Positions 1-11,200 of a stretch of DNA of 64,000 nt are shown here, in pieces. The first letter of the stretch is position 1; each line of letters starts with the position of its first letter. The position numbers and the translations under genes are program-made. Origin of the DNA: Gonium pectorale (lineage: Eukaryota > Chlorophyta > Chlorophyceae > Chlamydomonadales > Volvocaceae); assembly GCA_001584585.1 (NCBI GenBank), contig LSYV01000007.1, positions 1,432,473 through 1,496,472 on the forward strand. Reading direction: 5' to 3'. The notes below the pieces were generated by a model that had not been told where the DNA came from, searched no databases, and saw nothing but the letters and a program-made list of their open reading frames with translations.

Positions 1-173
1 GGCGGTGAGGGTGGTGGCGGCGACGGCGGCAGGTCAGGTGGTGGCGGTGGCGGCGGTGAGGGTGGTGGCGGCGACGGCGGCAGGTCAGGTGGTGGCGGTG
101 GCGGCGGTGAGGGTGGTGGCGGCGACGGCGGCAGGTCAGGTGGTGGCGGTGGCGGTGGTGAGGGTGGCGGCGG
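1..173 (-). repeat. 51-bp coding tandem repeat (17-residue Pro-rich unit)
   Basis: The gtgag landmark recurs at about 5, 56, 107 and 158, an exact period of 51 bp, with units nearly identical before the array degenerates after 170. In the minus frame each unit encodes 17 residues built on SPPPP and PPPPDLPP. In the plus frame the same DNA reads as Gly-rich sequence, which is the shadow. A period divisible by three and a decaying edge are what recent in-frame expansion of a wall-protein rod would leave. Confidence 0.9.
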
Positions 174-1105
174 TGGCGCTGAAGGTGGTGGTGGTGACGA
201 GGGGAGGTCAGGTGGCGGCGGCGGGGAAGGTGGCAGGTTCGACGGTGGCAGGTCAGGCGGCGGAGGCGGAGATGGCGGCGGGGTCAGTGGTGGTAGACGC
301 GGCGGCGACTTCACTCGTGGCGACCGTGACGGGGGCGGTCTCAACTCTGGTGGCGACGGTGTGTCCGGGGGCCGCGGGGCCTCCGGCCCGTCCGGCTGCG
401 GAGGGAACGGCGCAAGGGGATCGCGCGGCGGCGGCGGAGGCAAGACTCCATCCGCAAAGGCCAGGGACGGGGCATTGCAGGTATTACAGCAGGTCGCTTC
501 GCCCGTTGTGGGGTTCCCTTCGTTCACGGCAAAGCCGCAGCCGCCTGACGTGCCGTCGGTAGCGACGGTACGACACAGGTCCGTCCATGCGGCACAGACC
601 GGGCGGACCTCGTAGCAGACCTGGAGGGTTGGCAAGCGGAGGTCAGGGCCGACGGATGACAGCATTGGACACGACTGAGCATCAGCCAGCAGCCCTAAGT
701 AAGGGCGCAGCCGCGCCGATACAGACGGATTAAGCGCACTCCACACGACCCCCCCCCCATCGGCCTGAAACCGCCGCGCAACACGCGCAACCCCTCAGGG
801 TTGCCGCCCCCTGCCCTCCTGCTGTCCACCTCCGGCAGCCCCGCCCGTTGCCCCGGCGCGCTGGCGGGTCTGCGCACACGCGACTGCGCACCTCTAGGGA
901 GGCCGGGCTGGGCACCAAGGCCGACAGGCCGTTGACCAATAACCCCACAGTGGTGGTGTCCCCGTCCTGATACTCCATGGGATAGTTTACGACGCGCAGC
1001 AACTGCGGAGGGGAAAGCACCCCAGAGGGCAAACTCGTTAGCGCGGGAGTACCCTGCCGGTGGTTGTTCAGCGTGGATTCGTTGGCGTCCGGCCCCAACT
1101 CAGAG
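1..1105 (-). CDS. pherophorin-like hydroxyproline-rich cell-wall protein, 3' part, cut by window edge
   Basis: Seen: on the minus strand an open frame runs from 620 off the left edge. It starts with a Cys-rich segment (VCYEVRPVCAAWTDLC, then GGCGFAVNEG and ATCCNTC) and passes into a proline-rich linker with repeated PPSPPPPS and PPPPDLPP. A clean acceptor (ctccag/gtctgc) lies at 621. The preceding exon ends at 892 with donor gtgcgc and joins in phase 0, giving SPASLE-VCYEV. Its upstream part contains GDTTTVGLLVNG; its 5' limit near 1105 is approximate. Known: pherophorins of volvocine algae are secreted extracellular-matrix glycoproteins in which Cys-patterned domains flank a hydroxyproline-rich SPPPP rod. 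Inference: these two exons are the end of one pherophorin domain followed by the rod; the C-terminal domain lies left of the window. The signal-peptide exon was not found. A generic Hyp-rich wall glycoprotein is the alternative. Confidence 0.62.
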
Positions 1106-4100
1106 AAACCAAAGTACCCACCCGCCCTCTTGGGCCGGCGCACCGCCAACCCCCGTTTCCCACCTGCGTCGTCCCGGCGGTCACCCGGATGACGCTGTCC
1201 ACATTGCAAGCGCCCGTGGTCGCTGTCAGGAATGCGGAAGGTAGGGCCCGCGGGGCAAGGGGCGGCGATAGTCCTTCACCAGGCACGGCAGTACTATCAC
1301 GTGAGCGGATACATGCTCAAAGACGAGGCTAACAAACCGGGGGGGTGGGGTTGGTGGGGTTGGGAGGAGTGTCGTAAGTATCCGGGCGGAAAACGATATA
1401 CCGCTCTGTTTGTCTCGGGAGATACCAACGCGTTTCGGGGCCACTCCGTCCTCTGTGTTCCCCAGGCGTCCCAACGCCTACAGGCCCAGTATTGTCGACG
1501 TCTCCGGCGGACACCTCTGCCGGTTTCCCAGAGGCCGCTGCTGACCCGCGCACCCGCCGTGATTGAAAGAGCCTCCACTTTGTTGCTGAGTCTATTGCAG
1601 CAGGGATGCTCCTGGGGGCAGCAAGGAGCGCGGGATAGGGGCGGGAGGGGGCGTCACGTGCCGCTTGGGATTGCGACCAGCGCCGAATGCAGCGTGCCAT
1701 GCGCCAGAGTGGCGTACGCAGGCAGTGGAACAGTTACCAGGCAAACGCTTTGAATGTGCGACAACCCATGCTATCCCGATGCCGCAACGCCGCACCGCAC
1801 CCGGCCCGGTCGTTTGCACGACAATATCCAGGGACGGTGTGCATGGGACTTGACCCAACAAGCACGGAGGGCCCGTCTACTGGTACCGTACCCGCCTTCA
1901 CATGCCACCCTTCCGTAGCCCCGGCCCAGGCAAGGGACATCCTAGCCCCGCCAGCCAGCATGGCATGCGGTGGCGTGGCGCGGTCACCATCGCCCCCTCC
2001 TCGTGCGTCTAGGCACCGCGTCAAGTATGCCCATCTCTGCCACATACCACGCAGCTCTTGGTCGTCAGTTTGACGCAGTACACCAGGTTGTTGCCGCGAC
2101 GGTTGGTCGTACGTCGGACACCCTGCAGAAGCGGCGACGATATGGGCAGGGACAGGGACAGCGGCAGGGCGGGGGTGCATGAGGTTGCGTATTGCGCACG
2201 GCTTACAAGGTGCCCGTATACGGAGGCGCCGGGCTGGCACCCAGCCTGTCCCCTTTTCGCCGCCACGCCCGAGCGCAGCTGAGCTGACTCGACCCAGCCA
2301 GACGTGAAGAAAGCTGGCAGGAGGTTCAAGACCCGGGAGAGTCTGGCGCAGCCTGTGCTCATCCGCCTCCTGGCACCGGCTCACCGCTAATTGCCAGGGG
2401 CTGTTGTTGCAGCGCTTGCGGCACGTGTCCTGAAAGGGAAACGTGTCGTCCGTCTGCAGCAGCCGGCGGCCCCAAAGAGCTCTATGCAGAGCGCCAGCCG
2501 GAGGGCAAGGTCCACGGGGGTGGGCGGGTTCGGGCATGGGCATAATGAGCCAAAGACGGGGTAGAGGTATCCACGGGGGCAGGGGAATCCACGGAACTTC
2601 AAGACGTGTGCGGGACACAGCAGGGTGGGTGGAGGAGCAACAACCCCATGCAGCCCGGAGGCTCTCACGGGTAACCTGATGGATGGGCATAGCGACGAAA
2701 CAGCACGCGCAGCACGTAGCGCCACGTAGCAGCGCGCTGCCCCAGCGGACCGAAACTGCGCCCAGTATGCTGCGGATGCGACCCACCCCCTCAACCAATG
2801 GAGCACTTGGTCAAGACAGTCAAGACCACGTACCTCCGCCCGCGTAGTGACACCACACAGGGAGGGAGTACTGGCCTCACCAACCATCTACCAACGTGGA
2901 ACCAAACAGGGCAACATGGAAGCCCCCGCATGGGGGCCGCTGGCAATCACGCCAAAAGAGCCTGGCCCCTCGCGCCTCCCGACCAACAACATCTCTTTCA
3001 AGCACGGTATCTGGGGCATTTGGGTCAGCGCCCATCTAAAATTGCAGAGCGCCCCTTGCAACGGACCCACCCTGAGGGTTCAGCAGCCCACGGCTCACGG
3101 CCTGCATTGGGCGAGGCATTAGGCACAACAATTACACACAGCACCAGGAGGCACCACTGGGAGGGACTAACAATCCCGGACCCAGATGTGTAGTCCTGCA
3201 TGGAGTTCTTATCTCCAATTGTAGCAAAGAACCGCGCAACTCCATTGTAGGGCGCCGTAGCATCTGCAGCATACCTGGCACGGCTGCGACCGCTACTCCA
3301 AGGAAAGAGGCTGTGTGCAACGCCACCAGCAATGTAAGCAGTGATGTTCGATACAACGCGCTGACTGGATGCGGTGCGCAGACGGGCGCGCGACTTGGTG
3401 GGGCACGCATGGCCCCTCCGCCGTTGGCCCAGAGGGGGCTGCTCCCTCCGTGGCTCCCTCCCGGCACGGCCCCTGGTGTCGGGCAGGGGAAGGCAAAGGC
3501 CAGGTATGGTACGGTCTTGCGGGCTCACGGTAAGAAAGGGGAGATATTGAGGCGAGAGATAACTGTTCAGAGAGGCCGTAAGGGCAATTTGGGTCGGTCG
3601 CCAGACCCCGAACCCCGACAAAGGATGGCCTCTGGTGGTACTTGCATTGGGATATGGACCACTGAGGTCCATAGGGGACCAAACGATTCGGCGACTACGC
3701 ACAATCTCCGCGCAGCTCGCTCTGCTCGCCAGCTCACAGCCATGGCTGTGGCGGGCGGACGGTCGGGGCCGGGCCTTGGTTTCGGCGAGGCCCCCGGCTT
3801 CAGCCCAGTCATAGCATATCAGCCCGACAATTAAAGTCTGCAATAAAAACTACAACGGCTACCCTCACGCCAGTATCATCAGGACGTGCCGCAAGCCCTT
3901 GAGGAGACTAGAAGGTATAACCGAAGAGAGATTTTTGCCATGTTATGTGCAATTTGAGTGCGGTACCAAGATGGACTTAGGAAGCCAGGGCCAACTCTTT
4001 GCAACGCTGTCTGCTTATAATCCACCCACCAAGCAGAACATTATGCCAGGACATTCTGTATGTCAGCCCTCATCAAAGCTTTCACCCCACAAAAAGTGCG

Positions 4101-5216
4101 CAGTGACTTACCTAGCACTGGCGAAGCCTTCTTGGTATGTATTAATCCATTATGGTAAAGTATCATATATGTACTATATACGCCCAACTTGCAGGAAAAA
4201 CTGCGCCTCCTGAGGAAACTCAGCTCATCACAACTGGGCACAACTCTGCGTACTGGCTTGTGGCTGAGCTGGCTGTCCCTATTGATACGGATTGTAGGCG
4301 GTTGACACAAGATCTCGGCGCTTGTGGAAAATGCAATGGGCCCTAGGCAGTTATCAAGCCGTACATCCGTACAGCTTCTTGAACGGCAACACTTTAAAAT
4401 CCGTCCAAAGGTAGCCTGGGAGTAATGCGCAAATTGCAAGGAACACAATTTTCTAAAGAAACGGAGTAGGCGGCAGTGGTGACACCGGAGGACAGTGGGC
4501 GCGCGGTAGTGGCACATGCTGGAAGCGATGGAAGACACAGCCTGGCATGGGCGCCTGGCATGTCGGATATATTGTATTCGGGACATTTGATGCACCTTAT
4601 GCTGGGAATGCTCTAGAACTTGCGGGGTGGAAGGGTGGAGACTGATCGTGAGACTGATTTGGTGCGCGGTAAGGATCCGTGCCTTGTGTATGTGACCGAT
4701 GTGACCCTTATGTAATTTGTCGGTGAAATTTCACAAGTCATGTTTGCCTCTCCGCCAGCCCGGCGTGCCTAGTGCCAGCGTAGTACCTGACCTTCCAAAG
4801 AAAGGCAAACGCCCTGCGCAATAGTGCGGATGAGACAGAGTCGAAGGATATAGGTATATGAAAAGCACGTCGGCACCAAAATATGTCAGATGGCACGCTT
4901 TGGTCCTGTCATAAGCCCGGACATGCAGGGCTCAACAGCCACACCCTCAACGCCCGAGCCGCCCAGGGAGACGTGCCAAAACACCTGCTGCTACCACTCA
5001 GGGAGTCCGGGCCCATGGATCCACCCCTCTGTGGACGTCTCGTGAAATTGGTTTACTTCCTCGTTCGCTGATCCTCCACTGGCTTCCCAGCCCGTGCATG
5101 ACCGTACAAAAACACCGGTGGCAGAGTCCCCATACTTCAGCATACTACTAAAACCCCTGTTTGAAGCCGTCATAGCCATTAATGCAGAATGAGCGTGGGC
5201 CGCGTTGCTCGCGACT
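1106..5216. other. 4.1 kb without a confidently assigned gene
   Basis: Open frames of 130 to 350 codons occur on both strands (the longest is minus-strand 1734-2798), but none shows a domain, a membrane segment, or exon-like borders that join in phase. Upstream exons of the pherophorin-like gene, including its signal peptide, should lie here on the minus strand but could not be picked out. Composition falls towards AT after about 3850, consistent with spacer and the 5' region of the cyclase gene that follows. Confidence 0.5.
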
Positions 5217-8200
5217 ATGAGCACCGCAAGCCAAGCTGTGCATCTCGTTTTCGCCTGCTTACTCCTAGTATTGACTTTAGATACTAGCTCAAAGCGAGCA
5301 GCGACCGCACAGGACGTTGTGGAGCTTGTCTCCGCTGCTGCTGGGTCCGCTGCGTGCGCTGACAGGTGTGGCGTCGTGGCTGGCCATTTGTATTGTGACT
5401 CATGTACTAACACCCAGGCTTCACGCTGCCTCAGTCTCGCGAACGTCTGTAATGGTCGTTTTCTCGCGCTGGGACTACCGCTGTGTGCAAATCAAACAAC
5501 GGTACGCTACGCAATCACAACGCGTGCGTTATCTTTGCAGCGTCGGGGCGTGCCGGGCGACCATTGCAGTCGGCACGCACGCGCCTGGCGTTTTGGCAAG
5601 AGCTTAGTTGACTTCAGAGTACCTGCATCTTCGTAATGCGAAAGGACAACTCGCACGATGACTATCGGGTTGTGTCTCGTGACCACTCCACCTGGCCCCC
5701 GCCCCAGCAGACTCCAACTCTGCGACTACTGCTGAGCCCCTCATGGGCATCCCTCAACACAACGGATGGGGGCAATGCATCTCATCCAATTCCGCTGGGT
5801 GCGAGCCTCCGCCAGTTCCTCACACGTAAGAACGTGGCAGTTGCAGTCGAGACTGGCGCGATCCTGAACTTGGGCGCCGGGGCGGCTGAGGGATACACAG
5901 GTGAGAGCTACGGGCGTTCTACGTTGCTGTAGCAACATGGGGAGGCGCAGCAGGAGGGCAGCCGTCAAGGTCTAATCCGTGCAGCTTGGTGTGGCAGAGT
6001 GGTTGTGCAAGAGCTACCTCCTTGGCTCCTTGCCCTGGCAATCCCGGTTCAAACCCATCAAGCAGCGCGCAGCGTGATCAAGTGTGTTGAAAAGGACAAC
6101 GCATACGACGAGCGTAAGCGCGAAAATGATGGTCGTTGTAGGACCCAGCTTCAGAGGCAGTCAAGTGTGTGTCACCTTGCAAAGGAGCCCTTGCCTGTGC
6201 CCGCAGGTTGGGTGTCGTCTCCCGTATCGGCAGCTGCCGCAGCTGCAGCAGCGCAAGATCTGCCCAGCACGCTGCTCCTCTCAGATCCGGACCTTCAATG
6301 GAGCGATGTACTGCCTGCGGTTCGCACCATGGTGTCTTGGTACGGAGGGCGCCTGCAGGCCTTGCCGTTCGCCATCGAAGCCCCTATGGTCATGTACAAC
6401 AGGTACGGTCAAAAGCCTGGTAGCAGGGCAGTCGGGCGCGGTTGTATGTGTGCGGCTGCAATGTGCGTGCACCCTGGCCAGTTGTAGTCAGCACTAGGTA
6501 GGTGCGTGCCGTGCTGGCACGGAGAGCCGGTGCGTTGGCTACCAGGCGAGGACACGTCACCATTCGGACGCAATGTCGCCGTGCCCGCATGGGTCCCAAA
6601 GCAGCCACGGCGCTTCTGTGTTATCGTTTACGGTGTAACCAGGTAAGGCCGCGCCCGGTTGAACCCAAGTAAGGTGTGCCTTGCCTGCCAGGCGTGCGCT
6701 GGACGCTCTCGGTGGAGCACCGCCCAACACTTGGCCGGAACTGGTGGCGCTGCTTGAGCGCATGGAGGAGCGGCAGCGGGCGGCCACGCTGCCGCCGCTG
6801 GGGGCAGTCGGCGATGGCGGCAGCAGCAGCAGCAACGGTGCGAGCGGGCCTTTGGCGGGCTTCTGCAACGCCCTTCCTCCGGGCTGCGACCGCGATGCTG
6901 ACCTGCTGATCAGCATTTGGGCCAGCGCGGCGCTGGCGGCCGTGCCTCTGCCCAAGTCCCGCGCCGCGCTGGATCACTTGCTGGAAGCGCAGCTACGGAA
7001 GGGCGCAGCCGTGTCGGCGCTGGCCCTGGCTCTGGAGCAGTATCGCTCCCTCATGAAGCATGCTCCTCAGGGAGCAGGCCATGCGGCCTGCCAGCGGCCG
7101 CACGTAGCGGCGGCGCTCGACCAATGCACTGTGGTTGTCAGCGTAAGCAGCGCGGTGAAGGCAGCGCTATGGCAACTGGGGCGTGGGCGACCGGGCCACA
7201 GGCGGCTTCAGCGGCTGGGCGTTGGCTCGCGGGGCTGGGCGACAAACGATGACGGGCCGGCGCGTTTGCTGCTTGGCAGCGGCAACGCGACTGGCACGTT
7301 TATCGTCTCCCCTTTGCCTGGGAGCCTGATGGCAGCCCATCCGATCACAGGTGCGGCCAGGCTGCGGCACGGGGTGTGCCTGATGAGAAGACCCTTACGG
7401 TTGCTTGTGGGATGCGAAGGCTGCTGGCAGGTCGATGTAATCTCTCTTGCAACCTGTCATATAGCAATGGTTATAAAGGGTGCGCGCTGTTGCTTGGGCG
7501 TTCCGTGCACGCCTTAAACCTAACAAGAGGCCCTGTCACCCTGATGTTTTTTCATCTCGCGCCGGACGTGCACGCGCAGGCTCGCTCGTAAACTGCAGTA
7601 ACAGCGGTGTCGTCTGCTACTACGGGTCGTGGACGCCGGACCCTAGCAGCGCCACCTCAGCCGTGACCCGCGCGGCCTACTTGGGCCGCGACGTCCTGGC
7701 TTTTCAAATCAACGCCACCGCGCCTGCTGAGCTCCAGTATACTCTCTTGCGTGCGGCCACCGCGGCTCTGGGGCGCAACGGCAGCTGGCAGGAGGTGTTG
7801 CAGCCGGTCGAGGGCGGCGCGACAGTGCTACGAGCGTCGCAGCTGCAGGATGTGGACGCATGGGTGGCATTCGGCTACGAGAGGCAGGGCATTTCAGAGT
7901 ACCTAGGCGTCCATGGCGGCGTCCTCCAATGGCCGCTGACCTTTACGGCCCCTCGGCTTCCGGCTGGTGTTGTGGAGCGTGTGCTGGAGGTCCTGGCGCG
8001 CGCCGCGAACGAGGCTGCGTTTAGTACCTCCCGCAACACAACCGAGGTCGCCAAGGTGAGCAGGCGGGATGGTCATTGTTTCCCACTGAAAGTGAAAGAC
8101 ACCCTAGGCTTCGGGCGCTCAGGTACCACGCAAGCGGCGACGGTGTCATATCACAATTGGAGAGGGTCTACTTAGGTTAGCCGTGGGACAGGGCGTACGC

Positions 8201-11200
8201 CTGAAGAAACCGTACACGACCCGAACGAACAGCGCTCTGAACCTCTGCTGCTACTCTGCGTTCAAGCACATTGAACGCCCGCCAGCCCTTGCTGGAACTT
8301 GTGGCGCAAACAACTCTCTCCCAAAACGCATTTAGCCATGTCGTCAAACTGAGCAGGCGTGTCGCTATCGCCTTGCTGGGAGGACATTTGCTGGGACATG
8401 TGCGGGTCGAGACCCTTGCTGTTGATAGAACAACGTGGTCGCATTCCAAGTGGCCAGCCGCGCTGCCGCACATGTGCGCGCGCAACCAGCCCCAGCAGCA
8501 GCGGCGACGAGCCCTGGCCGTGAGTATGGTGAAATGGCGAGACCCCGCCACCGCTGACGGGGATAGTGAAGCTGATGTACGAATGCGTATGGGCTGGAGA
8601 AAAGCCGGGAGTAGCGGCGGATGCAGCAGGACCAGTAGAGGCGCAGGTACCGTCTACACAACACGGGCAGACCGCAAGAGGATGCAGCCCGCCGAAGCTT
8701 GACATCTGCGTCGCGCGTTCTGGCAGGAGTGTGGTCTGTAGTATGTTTAGGCCGGGCGGAATCAGGCAAACGAAGCACAGGATGCCAACACACAGAGCAG
8801 GGTACCTGGATATTTCGTCGGTCGTCTCTGGCGGCCGCACACCGAACGACGAGTGAAGAATGGCTCCGCATGTCGCGCCGCAGGACGTTTTTGAAGTTGC
8901 GTCTTCCCCCTTCCCCCTCACAGCCTGAGCTTCAATTCGTCCTTGTGCCGGCCCCCTGCATCCCTTGGACTTGAGCGCAGGAAGCCGTGGCTGCCCTGCT
9001 TGGACTGTATGATGGGAGGCGCCGCGAGCTGTTGATCATGCTGGCACGCCATTTAAACTTACCGGGTGACGCGACGCTGGGATATCTGCTTTTAAGTAGG
9101 CCGCCGACTGGCACCGTGGCCGGAAGCATCGGCGGCGCTGCGGCTGGCATCGCACTGGTTGCTGCGGTGTCCTTCCTGCTGGGTTGGCGGGGAACGTCGC
9201 TGCGCAAGCTGCGTTTCCGGCTGCGTTTCCGGGAAAAGACGTCGTTCGCACCTGGCTTTGGCCCCGAGACAACGCTGATGCTAACCGACGTGCAAGGCTC
9301 CACCCAGCTCTGGGAGAGCTTGCCGGCGGTGGTCATGGATACAGCGCTGTCGCTCCACAACGACGCGTTTCGACAGACTCTGCCGCGGTTCCACGGTTAT
9401 GAGTGCCACACGGAGGGCGACAGCTTCATCCTGGCCTTCCACACGGCCGTAGAAGCGGCGGGGTTCGCGCTGGAGATCCAGGTGTGTGCTGTCGTGCCGA
9501 TGGAACGGCCAGGACAAACGCGAGTAGTTGAATGGAACCATGGTTCATCAAATATATGCGAACACGGTTTGTCGCTGTGTGAGTACGGCGTGAGGCAGCA
9601 GTGTGCGGTAGGACATAGCTTCCAGCTGTGGCGGTTCTGTCAATTAGATATTGTTACCGCTCCCTTCCTGCCCCTGATCCTATTAAGAATGCTGCTGGAT
9701 GCTGGCCCGTTCCCCTCCTAATTCACGTTCTCAATCGCCCCTCCTCCAAATGCCCGCAGCTGGTGCTGCTGCAGCTCGATTGGCCTCAGGAGCTGCTGGA
9801 CCACGAGCTGTGTGCCATGGTGCGGCAGGCGCCCCCGCCCGCGCAGGACAGCAACGAGGGCGCCGCACCGGCGCTGGCGCTCAGCGACGCGCAGCAAGCT
9901 GGCTCCAACGTGGCCCTGGGCGCCGCCAGCAGCGGCGGCAACCCAGACGACATGATGACAACGACCGGAACGGTGCTGGGAAGTGGCGCTGGGTCCGCAG
10001 TGCCGACGCGGGGCCCTGAGTTCGTGGACTTGGGCACCGCAGGGTCCACTCTGGCGGAGCCGTGGGGTTTGCAGGTGACGATGGGGCCCTGACCGGGTTC
10101 GCTCTGCTGCGCTTTCCGGGTTGGCATTGCCGCGCCCTTGCTCCATTATACCGGTCCACCAGACAGCACTACCTCTGCGTATCAATCAATACCGTTCCTG
10201 GGGGCCTTCCCGCATACGGCGGCTCACCGGTGCTTCCCTCCAAGCATTCCTGTCTGTCTGTCCAATCAAACCAGCCTCGGCGTTCCCTTCGCGATCATTC
10301 CTGCATTCACCTGCCCACGACAACGTAGGCCGTCGACGAGGAGCAGGCCACATCCGAAACCTCGGCAGAACGCCTGGCGGAGCTCTTCCTGGGTAGGGGC
10401 CCCAGGCGGCCTGTCCGCCGCTCCCAGACGGTCTCCTCGCTCCGTGGCACGACCGCCCCAGACCGCAGGACGTGGACCGCCGGCCTGCGCCGGTCCCCGC
10501 GGAGCAGCCGGTCGCCCGCCACAACCGAGGAGCACATGGACCAGCGATCTCTGAGTGACAGCAGGCCCAGCCACGAACAGGCTAAGGGGCCGGAAACGGG
10601 CTCTGTGAGCCACGACGGCACGCAGCAGCGCATGGGCAGATGCCTCGGCTCGCTGGAATACGTGCAGCCCTCGCGGGTCACAGGAGGCGCGGCGTCGCCA
10701 GCGCCGGGTCAGCTCCTCCTGGACGACGGTTCGGGGGGCATCTTTGCGGACACGGCGCTGGCCACGATCGGTGGCAGTGTCACGAACCTGGACTGGCAGA
10801 GAGTCATTGTGCGGAGGCCCGGGTCCAGTGGTCAAGGGCTGCCCTCACTGTCACCTCGACAATCAGGTCTCGGCCCTGGATACGAGCCATGCGAGGAAGC
10901 GTCGCTCCGGCTTATGTCCTTGCCGCAGCAGTCAAGCCACGCCTCACCGCAGCGGCCGCTGCTGGTGCGGGCGACGTCCATGGAGTGCTCAAGCCGCCAG
11001 CTGTGGCGGCAATCAGTCGACGCTAACAGCAACGCCAACAACTCCCGGTCGCTGTGCCTCATGCGAGCGCGTAGTTCCCGCCGGTCGTCAACATGCACCA
11101 CACCGCCGTTCACGGGCCTCCTCGCCACCTTCCGCGTATCCGAGGATGGCGCGGCAGGCGGCGGGACGCTCGTCGGCGCCAGCGGCGCGCTCGCCGGTGT

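Noticed and set aside
5..615. Forward Gly/Ala/Val-rich open frames over the left-edge repeats
   Set aside because: They are frame shadows of the minus-strand Pro-rich rod. No domain, no splice support, and the reverse frame gives a coherent Cys-domain plus SPPPP protein.
1734..2798. 354-codon minus-strand frame
   Set aside because: Arg/Pro/Cys/Trp-rich without domain or repeat logic, and overlaps several equal-quality frames on both strands; typical chance frame in GC-rich DNA.
3025..3843. 272-codon minus-strand frame, considered as upstream pherophorin exons
   Set aside because: No Cys spacing of a pherophorin domain and no in-phase join to the 892 exon could be shown.
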